A DNA stretch of 64,000 nt from Lachnospiraceae bacterium (GTDB lineage: Bacteria; Bacillota; Clostridia; Lachnospirales; Lachnospiraceae): NCBI GenBank assembly GCA_004556655.1, contig SFGF01000005.1, positions 1-64,000 on the forward strand. The letters are read 5' to 3'. Position numbers and translations under genes: made by a program. The number at the start of each line of letters is the position of its first letter. Position 1 is the first letter of the stretch. A model generated the notes under the pieces. It did no database searches. It was given only the letters and a program-made list of their open reading frames with translations, and was not told the origin of the DNA. Shown here one piece after another: positions 17,683 to 27,058 of this stretch.

Positions 17683-19296
17683 TTATATAATCCTCGCCAG
17701 CACCATACGGATACATGCAATGGGCTCTGCTGCCATAGCCTGACACGCCTGCATAATATATTGTCCGTAACTGCCGGTTCGCAGATAGGCATAAGCCAAC
17801 ACGAGATGATGCCTCATCTTAATTTCTTTCACCTGCTTCTTACTAAGCTCCGGGAAAAACTGTTTCTTATACTCATACAGTTTGTTTTCCCCTTCCACCT
17901 TGCTGCCACTGCTGGAAAGTCCTTCCGTCTTTCTATGTACTATTGCTTTCACCTCACAAACCGGAAGATAGCTGAATCTTCCTCCACAGGTAATCGCTTC
18001 TTTCATCAGATAGAATTCATCTCCCACATCGATGGGCGGAAAACCACCGATTGCTTCCAGATACTCCCGACGAAACATCAGTGTATCTGTACCTGTCATA
18101 TGATACATCAAGTGACTGGCAAATAGATCTTTCGATGCTTTTTTATCGTATACGTATTCTTCCTGACCACTGCCTGTCATCAGATACGTTCTGGATTTCA
18201 AATAATTCCTCACTCGTTTTTCTTCCAGTTTACCTTCTTCATTATACAATGACAAATCAGTCATGGAGAAATCAGAATCCGCCCGCAGCATATGTCCGAT
18301 CTGATTCTCAACTTTCTGAGGCATATATTTATCATCATCATCCAGAAAAGTGATATATTCTCCCGAAGCTGCCCATATACCTTTATTTCTTGACGCAGCC
18401 GAACCACAATTCTTTTCGTTTTTAATATATTTCAGAGGAATCGGACATTTTCTTTTCCATCCCTGTACAATATTCTCGACTTTTTGATTCCATTGGGGCT
18501 CCGCATTGTCATCCACCAGAACCACCTCAAGATTATTCCATGTCTGTGATACCAAACTTGCAAGTGCATGTTTTAGTTCTTTCTCTCGTTGATGTGTCGC
18601 AATAACCACTGATACAAGAGGCTGTCTGTTCCTGGTTCTCTCCGAATAATCCCATTGCAGTTTTTCAATATCTGAACCTTCTTCCTCAATGCCCATGGCA
18701 CCGGTTCCGCCTTCCTGTACACCATCGCGTTTCAACACAGACACAATTGTTAATAAGATGCACCGAATATCCATCCACAGTCCCTGATGCTCCACATAAT
18801 ATCCATCCAGCTTTGCTTTTTCTTTAATGGATATTTCATCTCTTCCATGAATCTGCGCCCATCCTGTAAGACCGGGAAGTACATCATTTGCTCCATACCG
18901 ATCTCTCTCTTCAATCAGGTTATATTGATTCCACAGAGCCGGACGAGGACCAACGATACTCATATCACCTTTTAAAATATTGATAATCTGCGGCAATTCA
19001 TCCAAACTGGTTTTTCTGAGAAAAGCACCTGATTTGGTAATATATTGTTCCGGATTCTTTAAAAGATGTGTAGGCATATCCTTCGGTGCATCCGTTCTCA
19101 TCGTACGAAATTTCAATATTTCAAAATGTGACTTATGAATTCCCACTCTTGTCTGTTTAAAGAATACCGGTCCCGGAGAATCCAGCCGGATCCAAAGAGC
19201 GATCCCAGCCATAAAAGGAGCCAAAAGAATCGCTGCCGGTATAGTCAGAACATAATCTAACATTTTTCTTGATTTATTGTCATTTTGCCTCTTCAT
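17683..19296 (-). CDS. Fusion: polyprenyl-phosphate sugar-phosphate transferase (WbaP C-terminal type) plus GT2
   Basis: A 537-residue two-domain protein. Residues ~1-200 are the catalytic domain of the bacterial sugar transferase family, with one N-terminal membrane segment, SPGPVFFKQTRVG, FEILKFRTMR and SIVGPRPALWNQY, which starts glycan synthesis by loading a sugar phosphate onto undecaprenyl phosphate. Residues ~225-537 are a GT2 domain (SVVIATHQRE, VLVDDNA, FLDDDDKYMP). One chain could thus add both first and second sugars. There is no N-terminal four-helix WbaP region. It overlaps the upstream acyltransferase by 17 bases. The ribosome site is weak (AAAGTGGG), consistent with translational coupling. 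A sequencing frameshift joining two genes is unlikely because the linker is open and coherent. Confidence 0.88.
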   Translation of the reverse strand: MKRQNDNKSRKMLDYVLTIPAAILLAPFMAGIALWIRLDSPGPVFFKQTRVGIHKSHFEILKFRTMRTDAPKDMPTHLLKNPEQYITKSGAFLRKTSLDELPQIINILKGDMSIVGPRPALWNQYNLIEERDRYGANDVLPGLTGWAQIHGRDEISIKEKAKLDGYYVEHQGLWMDIRCILLTIVSVLKRDGVQEGGTGAMGIEEEGSDIEKLQWDYSERTRNRQPLVSVVIATHQREKELKHALASLVSQTWNNLEVVLVDDNAEPQWNQKVENIVQGWKRKCPIPLKYIKNEKNCGSAASRNKGIWAASGEYITFLDDDDKYMPQKVENQIGHMLRADSDFSMTDLSLYNEEGKLEEKRVRNYLKSRTYLMTGSGQEEYVYDKKASKDLFASHLMYHMTGTDTLMFRREYLEAIGGFPPIDVGDEFYLMKEAITCGGRFSYLPVCEVKAIVHRKTEGLSSSGSKVEGENKLYEYKKQFFPELSKKQVKEIKMRHHLVLAYAYLRTGSYGQYIMQACQAMAAEPIACIRMVLARII

Positions 19297-20329
19297 GTTT
19301 ACCCACTTTCTCTTTTTTCAAAGGACCGCCTACGATAACTCGCAAAAATGTATGATTCAATATAATACTCGCTGCTGTAAGTACTGCACAGATTATCAGT
19401 ACCGACAGAACACTTCTGGAAAAATACTGCAGCTTACTCAGTCGAAGTTGTTGGAACATCCTGTGTTTTCGATAAAAATCGTCTACAAGGGGAATCAGGA
19501 TCGTCTGATGCCATGCATAATATATCATAGAATATCTGCCGAGATAACGAATCCCTTTCCCAGCAAACTTCCAGGACAGCAAAACAATAAAAAGGATTCC
19601 TGCGAAAGCACCCAGATAGGTAACTGGTTCAATGCCATACTTACTGTCAAACATTTCCAGATGAGTTCCCGCAAATCTAAGATCTACTACAAGACACACC
19701 ATGGTAACTGCCGCCGCTACAACAGCCAAAAGCCACTTCTTTGGGAAAGAAAACACATATTTTTCCAGAATGTCTTTTTCCCGACATAGGTATCCTACAT
19801 AAAAGAACGGAAGTGCTGTCATACAGACGTCCATATTCCAGTAAAAAGGCTGACCGCCCATACGGAAATAAATAAGTCCCACCACAGTGATCACAACAAT
19901 AATCGCCGCCAGAATTTTTTCATTTTTAACAAATCGCACCAACGCATAAAACAGAATATTCAGACAGAAAAGACAGGCAATATACCACAACGTCCACATA
20001 CGCTTCTGCTCCAGCAATCCCATAAATTCTCCTATCGCCCAGTCCATCGGAAAACGCATGAATTTATTCTGCCAGTACACGTCAAATATAATCATAGGGA
20101 TTCCCAGACAAAAATAAGGTATGATGATCCGCCTCACTTTAGACCACAAAAAACTGCCAAACGACTCTTTCTGACTAAATACATAGCCAGACAAAAAGAA
20201 AAACAGCGGCATGTGAAAAGTATAAATGATGTTTCTTAAGTAAGAATAGTCCACATGTGCAAAAATAACCAGTAAAATCCCGTACCCCTTGGCTGCGTCC
20301 AGCCAGGTAATTCTTTTGTTTGCTTCCAT
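19280..20329 (-). CDS. Acyltransferase 3 family membrane protein
   Basis: A 349-residue protein with about ten membrane helices, of the OafA/YrhL/WecH type that O-acylates surface sugars, usually with acetyl groups. The N-terminus RITWLDAAKGYGILLVIFAH carries the conserved R-x-x-x-x-D and the catalytic-type histidine in FAHVD, followed by FHMPLFFFLSGYVF. A basic tail (KKEKVGKHEEAK) ends the protein. GGGGGAAAC precedes the ATG. Within the operon it likely O-acylates the wall polymer or a precursor; donor and site are unknown. Confidence 0.85.
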   Translation of the reverse strand: MEANKRITWLDAAKGYGILLVIFAHVDYSYLRNIIYTFHMPLFFFLSGYVFSQKESFGSFLWSKVRRIIIPYFCLGIPMIIFDVYWQNKFMRFPMDWAIGEFMGLLEQKRMWTLWYIACLFCLNILFYALVRFVKNEKILAAIIVVITVVGLIYFRMGGQPFYWNMDVCMTALPFFYVGYLCREKDILEKYVFSFPKKWLLAVVAAAVTMVCLVVDLRFAGTHLEMFDSKYGIEPVTYLGAFAGILFIVLLSWKFAGKGIRYLGRYSMIYYAWHQTILIPLVDDFYRKHRMFQQLRLSKLQYFSRSVLSVLIICAVLTAASIILNHTFLRVIVGGPLKKEKVGKHEEAK

Positions 20330-20371
20330 AAGTTTCCCCCATCTGCGTTTTTACTAACCCAAACCCGGATC

Positions 20372-22234
20372 TTATATATTTTCCGGATGATATGTACTGA
20401 CAATCTTCCTCACTGCTTCCCTGATATCCGCCCCATCTTTATACGCTTCTTCTTTTAACCATTTCAGTTGTTCCATAAACTCTTCTGTTTCGAACTGTAT
20501 CGGCTTTCCTATAAATATTTTTTCATGAGCCGTTTTTTTCAATCCTTCTTCATCCATCAAAAGTTCTTCGTATAATTTTTCGCCCGGCCGCAAACCGGTA
20601 TAAACAATTCTAATATCTTCATCCGGACGAAGACCTGACAACTTTATCAAATTTCTTGCTAAATCATCAATTTTTACAGGTTCTCCCATATCAAGTACAA
20701 ATATTTCTCCTCCATGCGCATATGCCCCAGCCTGCAGGACCAGAGAAACCGCTTCTGGAATCGTCATAAAATAACGGATAATGTTTTTGTCAGTTACCGT
20801 CACCGGTCCGCCTTTTTCAATTTGCTTTTTAAACAAAGGAATAACACTTCCGTTACTTCCCAATACATTTCCGAAACGCACCGCAACAAATTCCGTCATG
20901 GATGTTTTATCCAAAGCCTGAATAATCATTTCACAGATTCTTTTCGAAGCCCCCATAATATTTGTTGGATTTACTGCCTTGTCTGTTGAAATCAGAATGA
21001 AACGCTTGCATCCGTTCTCATCTGCTGCTCTTGCTGTATTTAAAGTTCCGAATACATTGTTTTTAATCGCCTCGTTCGGGCTAGTTTCCATCAAAGGCAC
21101 GTGCTTATGTGCAGCAGCATGATAAACTACATCCGGCTTATATTTCTGAAAAACCGTGTTTACCCGGTGCGTATTTCTCACCGATCCCACCAGGACCACC
21201 AGATTCAGATTGGGATATTTCATCTTCAGTTCCTGCTGAATATCATAAGCTGAATTTTCATAAATATCCAGAATAATCAATTGTTTTGGGGCATGTGATG
21301 CAACCTGCCTGCATAATTCACTGCCTATAGACCCCCCGCCTCCAGTGACCAAAACCACTTTGTTTTTCACATATTCCAAAACAGATTCATTATTTATATT
21401 GATGGGATCTCTTCCCAACAGATCATCTATATTGACTTCTCTCAGTTTGGATATACTGACTTCCTCATTAATCAACTGATAAATCCCAGGTAATGTTCTA
21501 AGTTTACATCCGGTTTCTTTACAGATATTCAAAATCTTCTTTTTTTCTTCATTTGATATGGTAGGGATTGCAAATATAATTTCCTGAACATGATATTTTT
21601 TTACAGAAGATAAAATTTTATCTCGTCCGCCAACAATCGGCACTCCAAGGATTCTGCTTCCTTTTTTCACACTGCTGTCATCTATCACACAAACCACCTT
21701 GTTATCGAGATGAGAGCTTGTCTGTAATTCTTTAATAATAGCAAAACCTGCATCTCCCGCACCAATCACCATGGTAATAATCGCTGTTTTTGCATCCGTT
21801 ACATGTAATCGTTGTTTCAAAAGTCTTAGAAATCTATAGGAAAATCTTCCCACCATCATCATTGGAAGTAAAAGCAGAAAATAGAGAATATAATAAGACC
21901 TCGGCATTCGATATTCCATCATATAGGTTCCTACCAACTGTAATCCTGAGGATACCAGACAGGCCATTGAAAGATTAAGTAATTCCGTTACACTTGCATA
22001 TCTCCATAAGCTTTCATACAAGGCAAATAAACTAAACACCAAAAGAGTGATAATAACATTGAAAATACTATAATGCATTAGCGATGTTATATAAACCGGT
22101 TTAATTTTTTCAGGATGAAATTCATATCGAATCAACAATGCTAAATACTCTGCCAATAAAATCACTAAAACATCATATATGATTAAAAGTGAAATTCTTA
22201 TTCGCTTTTTAGGGTTTTTAATATTTTTCAGCAT
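20372..22234 (-). CDS. Membrane-bound nucleotide-sugar 4,6-dehydratase (PglF/CapD/FlaA1-like)
   Basis: A 620-residue protein. Four N-terminal membrane helices (to ~residue 125) are followed by a CoA-binding-like Rossmann region (VIGAGDAGFAIIKEL) and a C-terminal extended SDR domain starting VTGGGGSIGSELCRQ near residue 293. The catalytic region reads DKAVNPTNIMGASKR, with methionine in place of the usual SDR tyrosine, which is characteristic of PglF/CapD UDP-GlcNAc 4,6-dehydratases. The product would be a UDP-4-keto-6-deoxy sugar. No partner aminotransferase or acetyltransferase gene is in this operon, so completion must occur elsewhere, or the keto sugar is used differently. It is the first gene behind a strong promoter; GGAG precedes the ATG. 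Confidence 0.9.
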   Translation of the reverse strand: MLKNIKNPKKRIRISLLIIYDVLVILLAEYLALLIRYEFHPEKIKPVYITSLMHYSIFNVIITLLVFSLFALYESLWRYASVTELLNLSMACLVSSGLQLVGTYMMEYRMPRSYYILYFLLLLPMMMVGRFSYRFLRLLKQRLHVTDAKTAIITMVIGAGDAGFAIIKELQTSSHLDNKVVCVIDDSSVKKGSRILGVPIVGGRDKILSSVKKYHVQEIIFAIPTISNEEKKKILNICKETGCKLRTLPGIYQLINEEVSISKLREVNIDDLLGRDPININNESVLEYVKNKVVLVTGGGGSIGSELCRQVASHAPKQLIILDIYENSAYDIQQELKMKYPNLNLVVLVGSVRNTHRVNTVFQKYKPDVVYHAAAHKHVPLMETSPNEAIKNNVFGTLNTARAADENGCKRFILISTDKAVNPTNIMGASKRICEMIIQALDKTSMTEFVAVRFGNVLGSNGSVIPLFKKQIEKGGPVTVTDKNIIRYFMTIPEAVSLVLQAGAYAHGGEIFVLDMGEPVKIDDLARNLIKLSGLRPDEDIRIVYTGLRPGEKLYEELLMDEEGLKKTAHEKIFIGKPIQFETEEFMEQLKWLKEEAYKDGADIREAVRKIVSTYHPENI

Positions 22235-22274
22235 TATTTTTCTCCATTATCAAAGGTTATAAATAATCTGATTG

Positions 22275-22303
22275 ATTATACCATAATTCGATTTTTTTTT
22301 CAA
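22275..22303 (-). promoter_or_regulatory. Strong sigma-A promoter of the wall-polymer operon
   Basis: Minus strand: TTGAAA, 17-bp spacer, TATAAT; about 40 bp before the first gene's ATG at 22234. No other good promoter was noticed down to 9950, where the genes are closely spaced, so the 11 genes are probably one transcript. Confidence 0.75.
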
Positions 22304-22320
22304 TGTATGACGAAAAATAG

Positions 22321-22360
22321 CAAAAAGAGCTGCCATTCATATGAACGAATAACAGCTCTT
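22321..22360 (-). terminator. Rho-independent terminator of the first L,D-transpeptidase gene
   Basis: Minus-strand stem AAGAGCTG ... CAGCTCTT with an inner TTCATATGAA hairpin tip, followed by a TTTTT run. It lies just downstream of the stop at 22369. Confidence 0.75.
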
Positions 22361-22368
22361 CATCACAT

Positions 22369-24600
22369 TTATTTTTTTACATTCGGATCTGTCGGATCCC
22401 AGTTCTGACTTGCCGGTATTTTTATCGTTGCCGGTTTGTCAAAAGGTGTAGCCGCAGTATCACTTATGGTAACTGTTGTTTTCAAAGGACAATTATCATA
22501 AATCCATTTGGCATCTCTTACACAAAGTCGTACACATCCGTGAGATGCAGGAGAACCCAATTTATTGTATTCAGCTGCGCTCAGATTATAACTGGTCTGG
22601 TTAGAACCAGCCACAGAATGGAATAATATGCCGCCCACGATACGAGTACAGTACTGACCATAAGACGGTCCCATCAATGTATGCCAGCGTTTCTGCTCAG
22701 AAGTTTTGAATGTACCGGTAGGAGTCGGTGTACCCGGCAATCCTACAGAACATGCAAATGTTTTCACCGGAATAATATAATTGCCTGCACCGTCCTGTGC
22801 ATATACCATAACCTGACACTTAGCACGATTTACAGTAATATAATAGGATGACTGTCTTCCGATCACACTGTCCAGATCCTGAACCAGTGCACCATTACTT
22901 CCAAAGTAATATTTATATCCGCCAATATACTTCCATCCTGTAACCATGGTTCCGTCAGCTTCAAACGAATACCATTTTCCATCAATTTTCAGCCAGGTTT
23001 TCTTATAATATGTACCATCTTTTAATTCATAGTACCATTTGCCATCAACTTTTACCCATTTAGCGTCTTCATATACAGTTCCATAATTGGGAATCCATTT
23101 GCCGTCTGCACCTACATAGTATGGACCGATCCAAGTACTGGTAGCCATAGCCCCGCTTCCTGTAAGATAATAATTTCCAACCCATCTATTGGCAGCCATA
23201 GCTCCGCTTCCATCAGAATAGTACCAGACATTCTTTACCTGATACCAGCCGGTCTTCATAGCTCCTGTTTCAGGTGTCAGATAATACCATTTGCCACTCA
23301 GCTGAATCCATCCTTCCTGCATGGCTCCGCTTCCGGCAAGATAATACCAGGTACCTCCCAGATTCAGCCAGCCGGTCTTCATAGCTCCACTGCTGTCAGA
23401 ATAGTACCAGACATTATTCACCTGATACCAGCCGGTCTTCATCACACCGTTCTCAGGTGTAAGATAATACCAGATACTTCCCTGCTTCAACCAGCCTTCC
23501 TGCATGGCCCCACTTCCGGAAAAGTAATACCACTGACCGGAAAGCTTGAGCCATCCTGTCTGCATGGCTCCGCTTCCATCACAGTAATACGTCTTTCCGT
23601 CTTCTGCAGTAAAAAATCCTGTCATCATCATATTGGTAGCCGGATCCATATAATACCACTTTCCGTTGATACTTTTCCATCCGGAAGCCGCTTTTCCATT
23701 TTCTATCCAGTACCAGTTTCCGTCAATTTGCTGCCAACCGTTTTGTATTACTACCTCCGTTGCTTTTCCGGTTGATGCATCAAAATAATACATCACACCA
23801 TCCACTGTATAATGACCAGTCTGTGCAACCCCTTCTGTATCCAGATAATACACAGCATCTTCAATCTCATATTTTCCTGCTGTATTATTATCTTTCCTGC
23901 CTTCCTCATCCAGATGATACCACGTTTTCTCTGCGACCTGCTGCCATCCGGTGATTACTACAGCTTCTCCCTGGTATCCATTCAGCCATACGCCGTCTTC
24001 TGATTGTGACCATCCGTTCTGTTCCGTATCAACCGTACCATCAGCTCTCAAAAAGTACCATTTATCAGAAATCACATCCGGCTGCTGCCAGCCGTCTTTA
24101 CCAACTGCCTGCAGATCGTCAACAACTTCTCCATACTCATCCAGCCAGCACCATATCGGAAGCCCTTCTTGTGTTACCAGGGTCTCTGGTGCCCACTGGT
24201 CAAAAAGCATGGCACCCAATCCACTTTCCGGATCATCTCCTTCAGGATTAAAATAATAAATCACATCGACAGATCCACTTTCCGTCTCAAAAGTAAATCC
24301 TATAAATCCCGTCTCCAGATATCCGTTTTCATCTATTGAATAATACCCTGTCTCTGTTTCATAGATTCCTTCCGATGCATTCTTTATATTATCTTCATCA
24401 CTTGTATCCAAAAGATACCATCTTCCATCTGTTTCATCTTGTTTCCACTCGTAAGACTCTTCGACAGTTTCTTCCGATTCTTCAAGTGTCACCAATGCAG
24501 ACTCATCATCCGAAGATTCACTTGCAGCAAACACAGGCACCGTTGTTGATAATATCATCATGATCCCCAGACCAACTAAGAGACTTTTTCTCTTCTTCAT
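22369..24600 (-). CDS. Secreted L,D-transpeptidase (YkuD) with choline-binding-type repeats, paralog 1
   Basis: A 743-residue exported protein. Start 24600 has AGGAGG seven bases upstream. A basic signal peptide (MKKRKSLLVGLG..., cut near VFAASES) is followed by an acidic, S/E-rich segment, then more than a dozen W/Y/G wall-binding repeats (residues ~50-590, blocks such as GWLKLSGQWYYFSGSGAM). The last ~150 residues are a YkuD domain with the catalytic signature SHGCVRLCV; an upstream histidine (ILFHSVAG) fits the family's H-x(14-17)-S-H-G-C pattern loosely. Known role: 3-3 peptidoglycan cross-links or protein attachment. The repeats would hold the enzyme on the wall. It has its own promoter and terminator and a neighbouring paralog. 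Confidence 0.93.
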   Translation of the reverse strand: MKKRKSLLVGLGIMMILSTTVPVFAASESSDDESALVTLEESEETVEESYEWKQDETDGRWYLLDTSDEDNIKNASEGIYETETGYYSIDENGYLETGFIGFTFETESGSVDVIYYFNPEGDDPESGLGAMLFDQWAPETLVTQEGLPIWCWLDEYGEVVDDLQAVGKDGWQQPDVISDKWYFLRADGTVDTEQNGWSQSEDGVWLNGYQGEAVVITGWQQVAEKTWYHLDEEGRKDNNTAGKYEIEDAVYYLDTEGVAQTGHYTVDGVMYYFDASTGKATEVVIQNGWQQIDGNWYWIENGKAASGWKSINGKWYYMDPATNMMMTGFFTAEDGKTYYCDGSGAMQTGWLKLSGQWYYFSGSGAMQEGWLKQGSIWYYLTPENGVMKTGWYQVNNVWYYSDSSGAMKTGWLNLGGTWYYLAGSGAMQEGWIQLSGKWYYLTPETGAMKTGWYQVKNVWYYSDGSGAMAANRWVGNYYLTGSGAMATSTWIGPYYVGADGKWIPNYGTVYEDAKWVKVDGKWYYELKDGTYYKKTWLKIDGKWYSFEADGTMVTGWKYIGGYKYYFGSNGALVQDLDSVIGRQSSYYITVNRAKCQVMVYAQDGAGNYIIPVKTFACSVGLPGTPTPTGTFKTSEQKRWHTLMGPSYGQYCTRIVGGILFHSVAGSNQTSYNLSAAEYNKLGSPASHGCVRLCVRDAKWIYDNCPLKTTVTISDTAATPFDKPATIKIPASQNWDPTDPNVKK

Positions 24601-24642
24601 TCTTATCCTCCTCCCGTTCATCAGGTAAAGTTACGTTCTTTT

Positions 24643-24671
24643 ATTCTATAACAATCCTCTAGAAAATTCAA
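24643..24671 (-). promoter_or_regulatory. Sigma-A promoter of L,D-transpeptidase paralog 1
   Basis: Minus strand: TTGAAT, 17-bp spacer, TAGAAT, about 42 bp before the ATG at 24600. Confidence 0.65.
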
Positions 24672-24702
24672 CCGGTTAACCAAATTACTATTGCAAAATT
24701 GT

Positions 24703-24739
24703 AAAAAAATGGTGCTGATTATTATGTCAACACCATTTT
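24703..24739 (-). terminator. Rho-independent terminator of L,D-transpeptidase paralog 2
   Basis: Minus-strand stem AAATGGTGTTGA / TCAGCACCATTT (one G-T pair), 8-nt loop, then a T run. It separates the two paralogs, so each is a monocistronic unit. Confidence 0.8.
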
Positions 24740-24764
24740 CACTTAACTTTTTCTTAATATTTTA

Positions 24765-26885
24765 TTACTTTTTCACATCCGGATCTGTCGGATCCCAGTT
24801 CTGACTTGCCGGTATTTTTATCGTTGCCGGTTTGTCAAACGGTGAGTATGCAGTATCCGAAATAACTACTGTTGTTCCATAATGACAATTATCATAAATC
24901 CATTTGGCATCACGTACACACAGTCGAATACATCCATGTGATGCCGGCTGTCCCAACAGATTATACTGAGCCGCCGGTAACGAATATGTCGGATCTGTTG
25001 AAGTGCATGCTACGGAATGGAACCAGATGCCACCCTTCGGAACTACAAGACTGCCATATTTTCCCCATGACGGTCCCATCAGAGTTACAACTTTCTGCTG
25101 TGTAAGAATACAATAAGTTCCCGTCGGTGTTGGTGTGTTAGGAAGCCCCACAGAACATGCAAACGTCTTAACCGGAATACAATATCTTCCTGTTTCATCT
25201 TTTGCATACACCATAACCTGACATTTTGCCCGGTTAACTGTGATGTAATAAGAGCTCTGCTTTCCTATAACGCTGTCCAGATCCTGTATCAGAACACCAC
25301 TCTTATTGAAATAATATTTATAATCTCCAACATACTTCCAACCGGTCACAAGATTTCCTGATTTATCCCGGAAATACCAGTTTCCATTTTTTCTTTCCCA
25401 GTTTCCTTCAACCGTCTGTTCAATCACACTGGGATGACGATAATTAGGAATCCATTTTCCATCGCTGCCTACCCAATAGCGATTATCAACCCATGCATTG
25501 GTAAGCATCGCCCCTGAAGGACCCACATAATAATCACCGATCCAACTTGAGGAAACCATAGCACCGTTGGCATAGGAATAATACCATGTGGTACCATCCT
25601 GATACCAACCAATCATCATTGCCCCACTTTGTGGATTTAGATAATACCAGGTACTTCCATATTTCAGCCATCCTGTTTTCATAGCTCCGCTTCCACTAAG
25701 ATAGTACCAGGTATTTCCCAGCTTAATCCATCCAGTCTGCATCGCTCCGCTTGCATCAGAATAATACCAGGTACTTCCATCTAAATACCATCCTGTCTTC
25801 ATCGCACCGTTAGCAGGATCCAGATAATACCAGGTATTTCCCTGTTTCAGCCATCCAACAGCAATCGCTCCGCTGTTATGCATCCAGTACCAGCTACTTC
25901 CCAGCTTATGCCATCCACCACCGACCATGGCTCCGCTGGAATCACAATAATATTTATTACCGGCAGTATCTGTAAAGAATCCCGTCTTCATAATACCATT
26001 CTGTGGATCCATATAGTACCATTTACCACCGATACTTCTCCATCCGGTAGCTGTCTTACCATTTTCAAACCAGTACCAGTTGCCATCGATCATTTTCCAA
26101 CCATTAATATTCTGGGAAGCAATCTGATGCTTTTCATTAAAATAATATGCTTTTCCTTCAATTGTCACCCAGCCGGTATATTCCTGAATCACTCCATCAC
26201 TATTCAGATAATATGTAGCACCATTGATTTTCTGGAAACCCGTTGCCGGAACAGCCTCCCCATTGGCTGCATCAAGATATTTTCCCTCGAACTCTATAAT
26301 ACCATTTTGGGATGTATCTATACTTCCGTCCTCATTAAGAAAATAATAGGTTTCCTCAATTAACTGCCAGCCAATCTTGTCAGATGCCTGAGTACCATCT
26401 TCATTGATATAGACCCATTTATCTCCTACTTTATTCCAGCCTGCAACTAATTCGGGTTCTTCTATCTCCTCATCCGGTAGGATCAGCTTTCCAAGTCCGT
26501 CTTTCGGAGCAACTATTCCATTTTCCTCCGAATATACTACAACCGAATAGTTTCCAACCGTAATACCGGTATCATCTTCATCCAGAGTTGCAAGATCTTC
26601 CTCTTTAATCTCTACAGTACCATCTGTTACCAACAAACCATTTTTGATGAAATAATAATCACCATTCCACTTATAAACACCATCGTCTTCTACAGTAGAT
26701 TCATTTGCTTTTTTTACCAGACTCCAGGTATTATCTTCATTATCTTTCCACGTATATGGTGATTCATCGATTTGCTCATCCATACCGACAAGATTAGAAT
26801 CTATCGCAGTTGCCGCTACCGGCACACCGACAGATAACGCTATCATGATACCAAGTCCCATCAACAGACTTCGTCTTACCCTCAT
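24765..26885 (-). CDS. Secreted L,D-transpeptidase (YkuD) with choline-binding-type repeats, paralog 2
   Basis: A 706-residue paralog of the 22369-24600 product. Start 26885 is chosen because AAGGAGGAAC lies just upstream and because it opens the signal peptide MRVRRSLLMGLG; the longer in-frame extension has no site. It shows the same layout: signal peptide, acidic segment, more than ten W/Y/G repeats, and a C-terminal YkuD domain with SHGCIRLCV. The N-terminal segment and repeat order differ from paralog 1, whereas the catalytic domains are close and the last ~20 codons are almost identical at DNA level (ending PASQNWDPTDPDVKK against PASQNWDPTDPNVKK). Tandem duplication with later conversion of the 3' end is likely. 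Confidence 0.93.
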   Translation of the reverse strand: MRVRRSLLMGLGIMIALSVGVPVAATAIDSNLVGMDEQIDESPYTWKDNEDNTWSLVKKANESTVEDDGVYKWNGDYYFIKNGLLVTDGTVEIKEEDLATLDEDDTGITVGNYSVVVYSEENGIVAPKDGLGKLILPDEEIEEPELVAGWNKVGDKWVYINEDGTQASDKIGWQLIEETYYFLNEDGSIDTSQNGIIEFEGKYLDAANGEAVPATGFQKINGATYYLNSDGVIQEYTGWVTIEGKAYYFNEKHQIASQNINGWKMIDGNWYWFENGKTATGWRSIGGKWYYMDPQNGIMKTGFFTDTAGNKYYCDSSGAMVGGGWHKLGSSWYWMHNSGAIAVGWLKQGNTWYYLDPANGAMKTGWYLDGSTWYYSDASGAMQTGWIKLGNTWYYLSGSGAMKTGWLKYGSTWYYLNPQSGAMMIGWYQDGTTWYYSYANGAMVSSSWIGDYYVGPSGAMLTNAWVDNRYWVGSDGKWIPNYRHPSVIEQTVEGNWERKNGNWYFRDKSGNLVTGWKYVGDYKYYFNKSGVLIQDLDSVIGKQSSYYITVNRAKCQVMVYAKDETGRYCIPVKTFACSVGLPNTPTPTGTYCILTQQKVVTLMGPSWGKYGSLVVPKGGIWFHSVACTSTDPTYSLPAAQYNLLGQPASHGCIRLCVRDAKWIYDNCHYGTTVVISDTAYSPFDKPATIKIPASQNWDPTDPDVKK

Positions 26886-26920
26886 TTTTGTTCCTCCTTC
26901 AAAATCATTCATACAAAGTA

Positions 26921-26949
26921 ATTGTAGTACAAAGCTCAAATTTTTTCAA
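26921..26949 (-). promoter_or_regulatory. Sigma-A promoter of L,D-transpeptidase paralog 2
   Basis: Minus strand: TTGAAA, 17-bp spacer, TACAAT, about 35 bp before the ATG at 26885. Confidence 0.65.
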
Positions 26950-27000
26950 TCTATATATGGTGACTTTTTTATTACAATTTTCTTTTTCTTTTCTCCCTAC

Positions 27001-27029
27001 TTGACATTCTTCTGTAACTACACTAAAAT
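27001..27029 (+). promoter_or_regulatory. Sigma-A promoter of the LicC-like gene
   Basis: TTGACA (27001-27006), 17-bp spacer, TAAAAT (27024-27029), 30 bp before the ATG. Near-consensus, so probably constitutive and strong. Confidence 0.75.
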
Positions 27030-27058
27030 CAAAAAATAATATATACAGGAGGCTTCAC

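Noticed and set aside
16798..18126. 442-codon open frame on the plus strand
   Set aside because: It is antisense to glf and the priming-transferase fusion, has no ribosome site and its product is a low-complexity I/H/F-rich sequence unlike any protein family.
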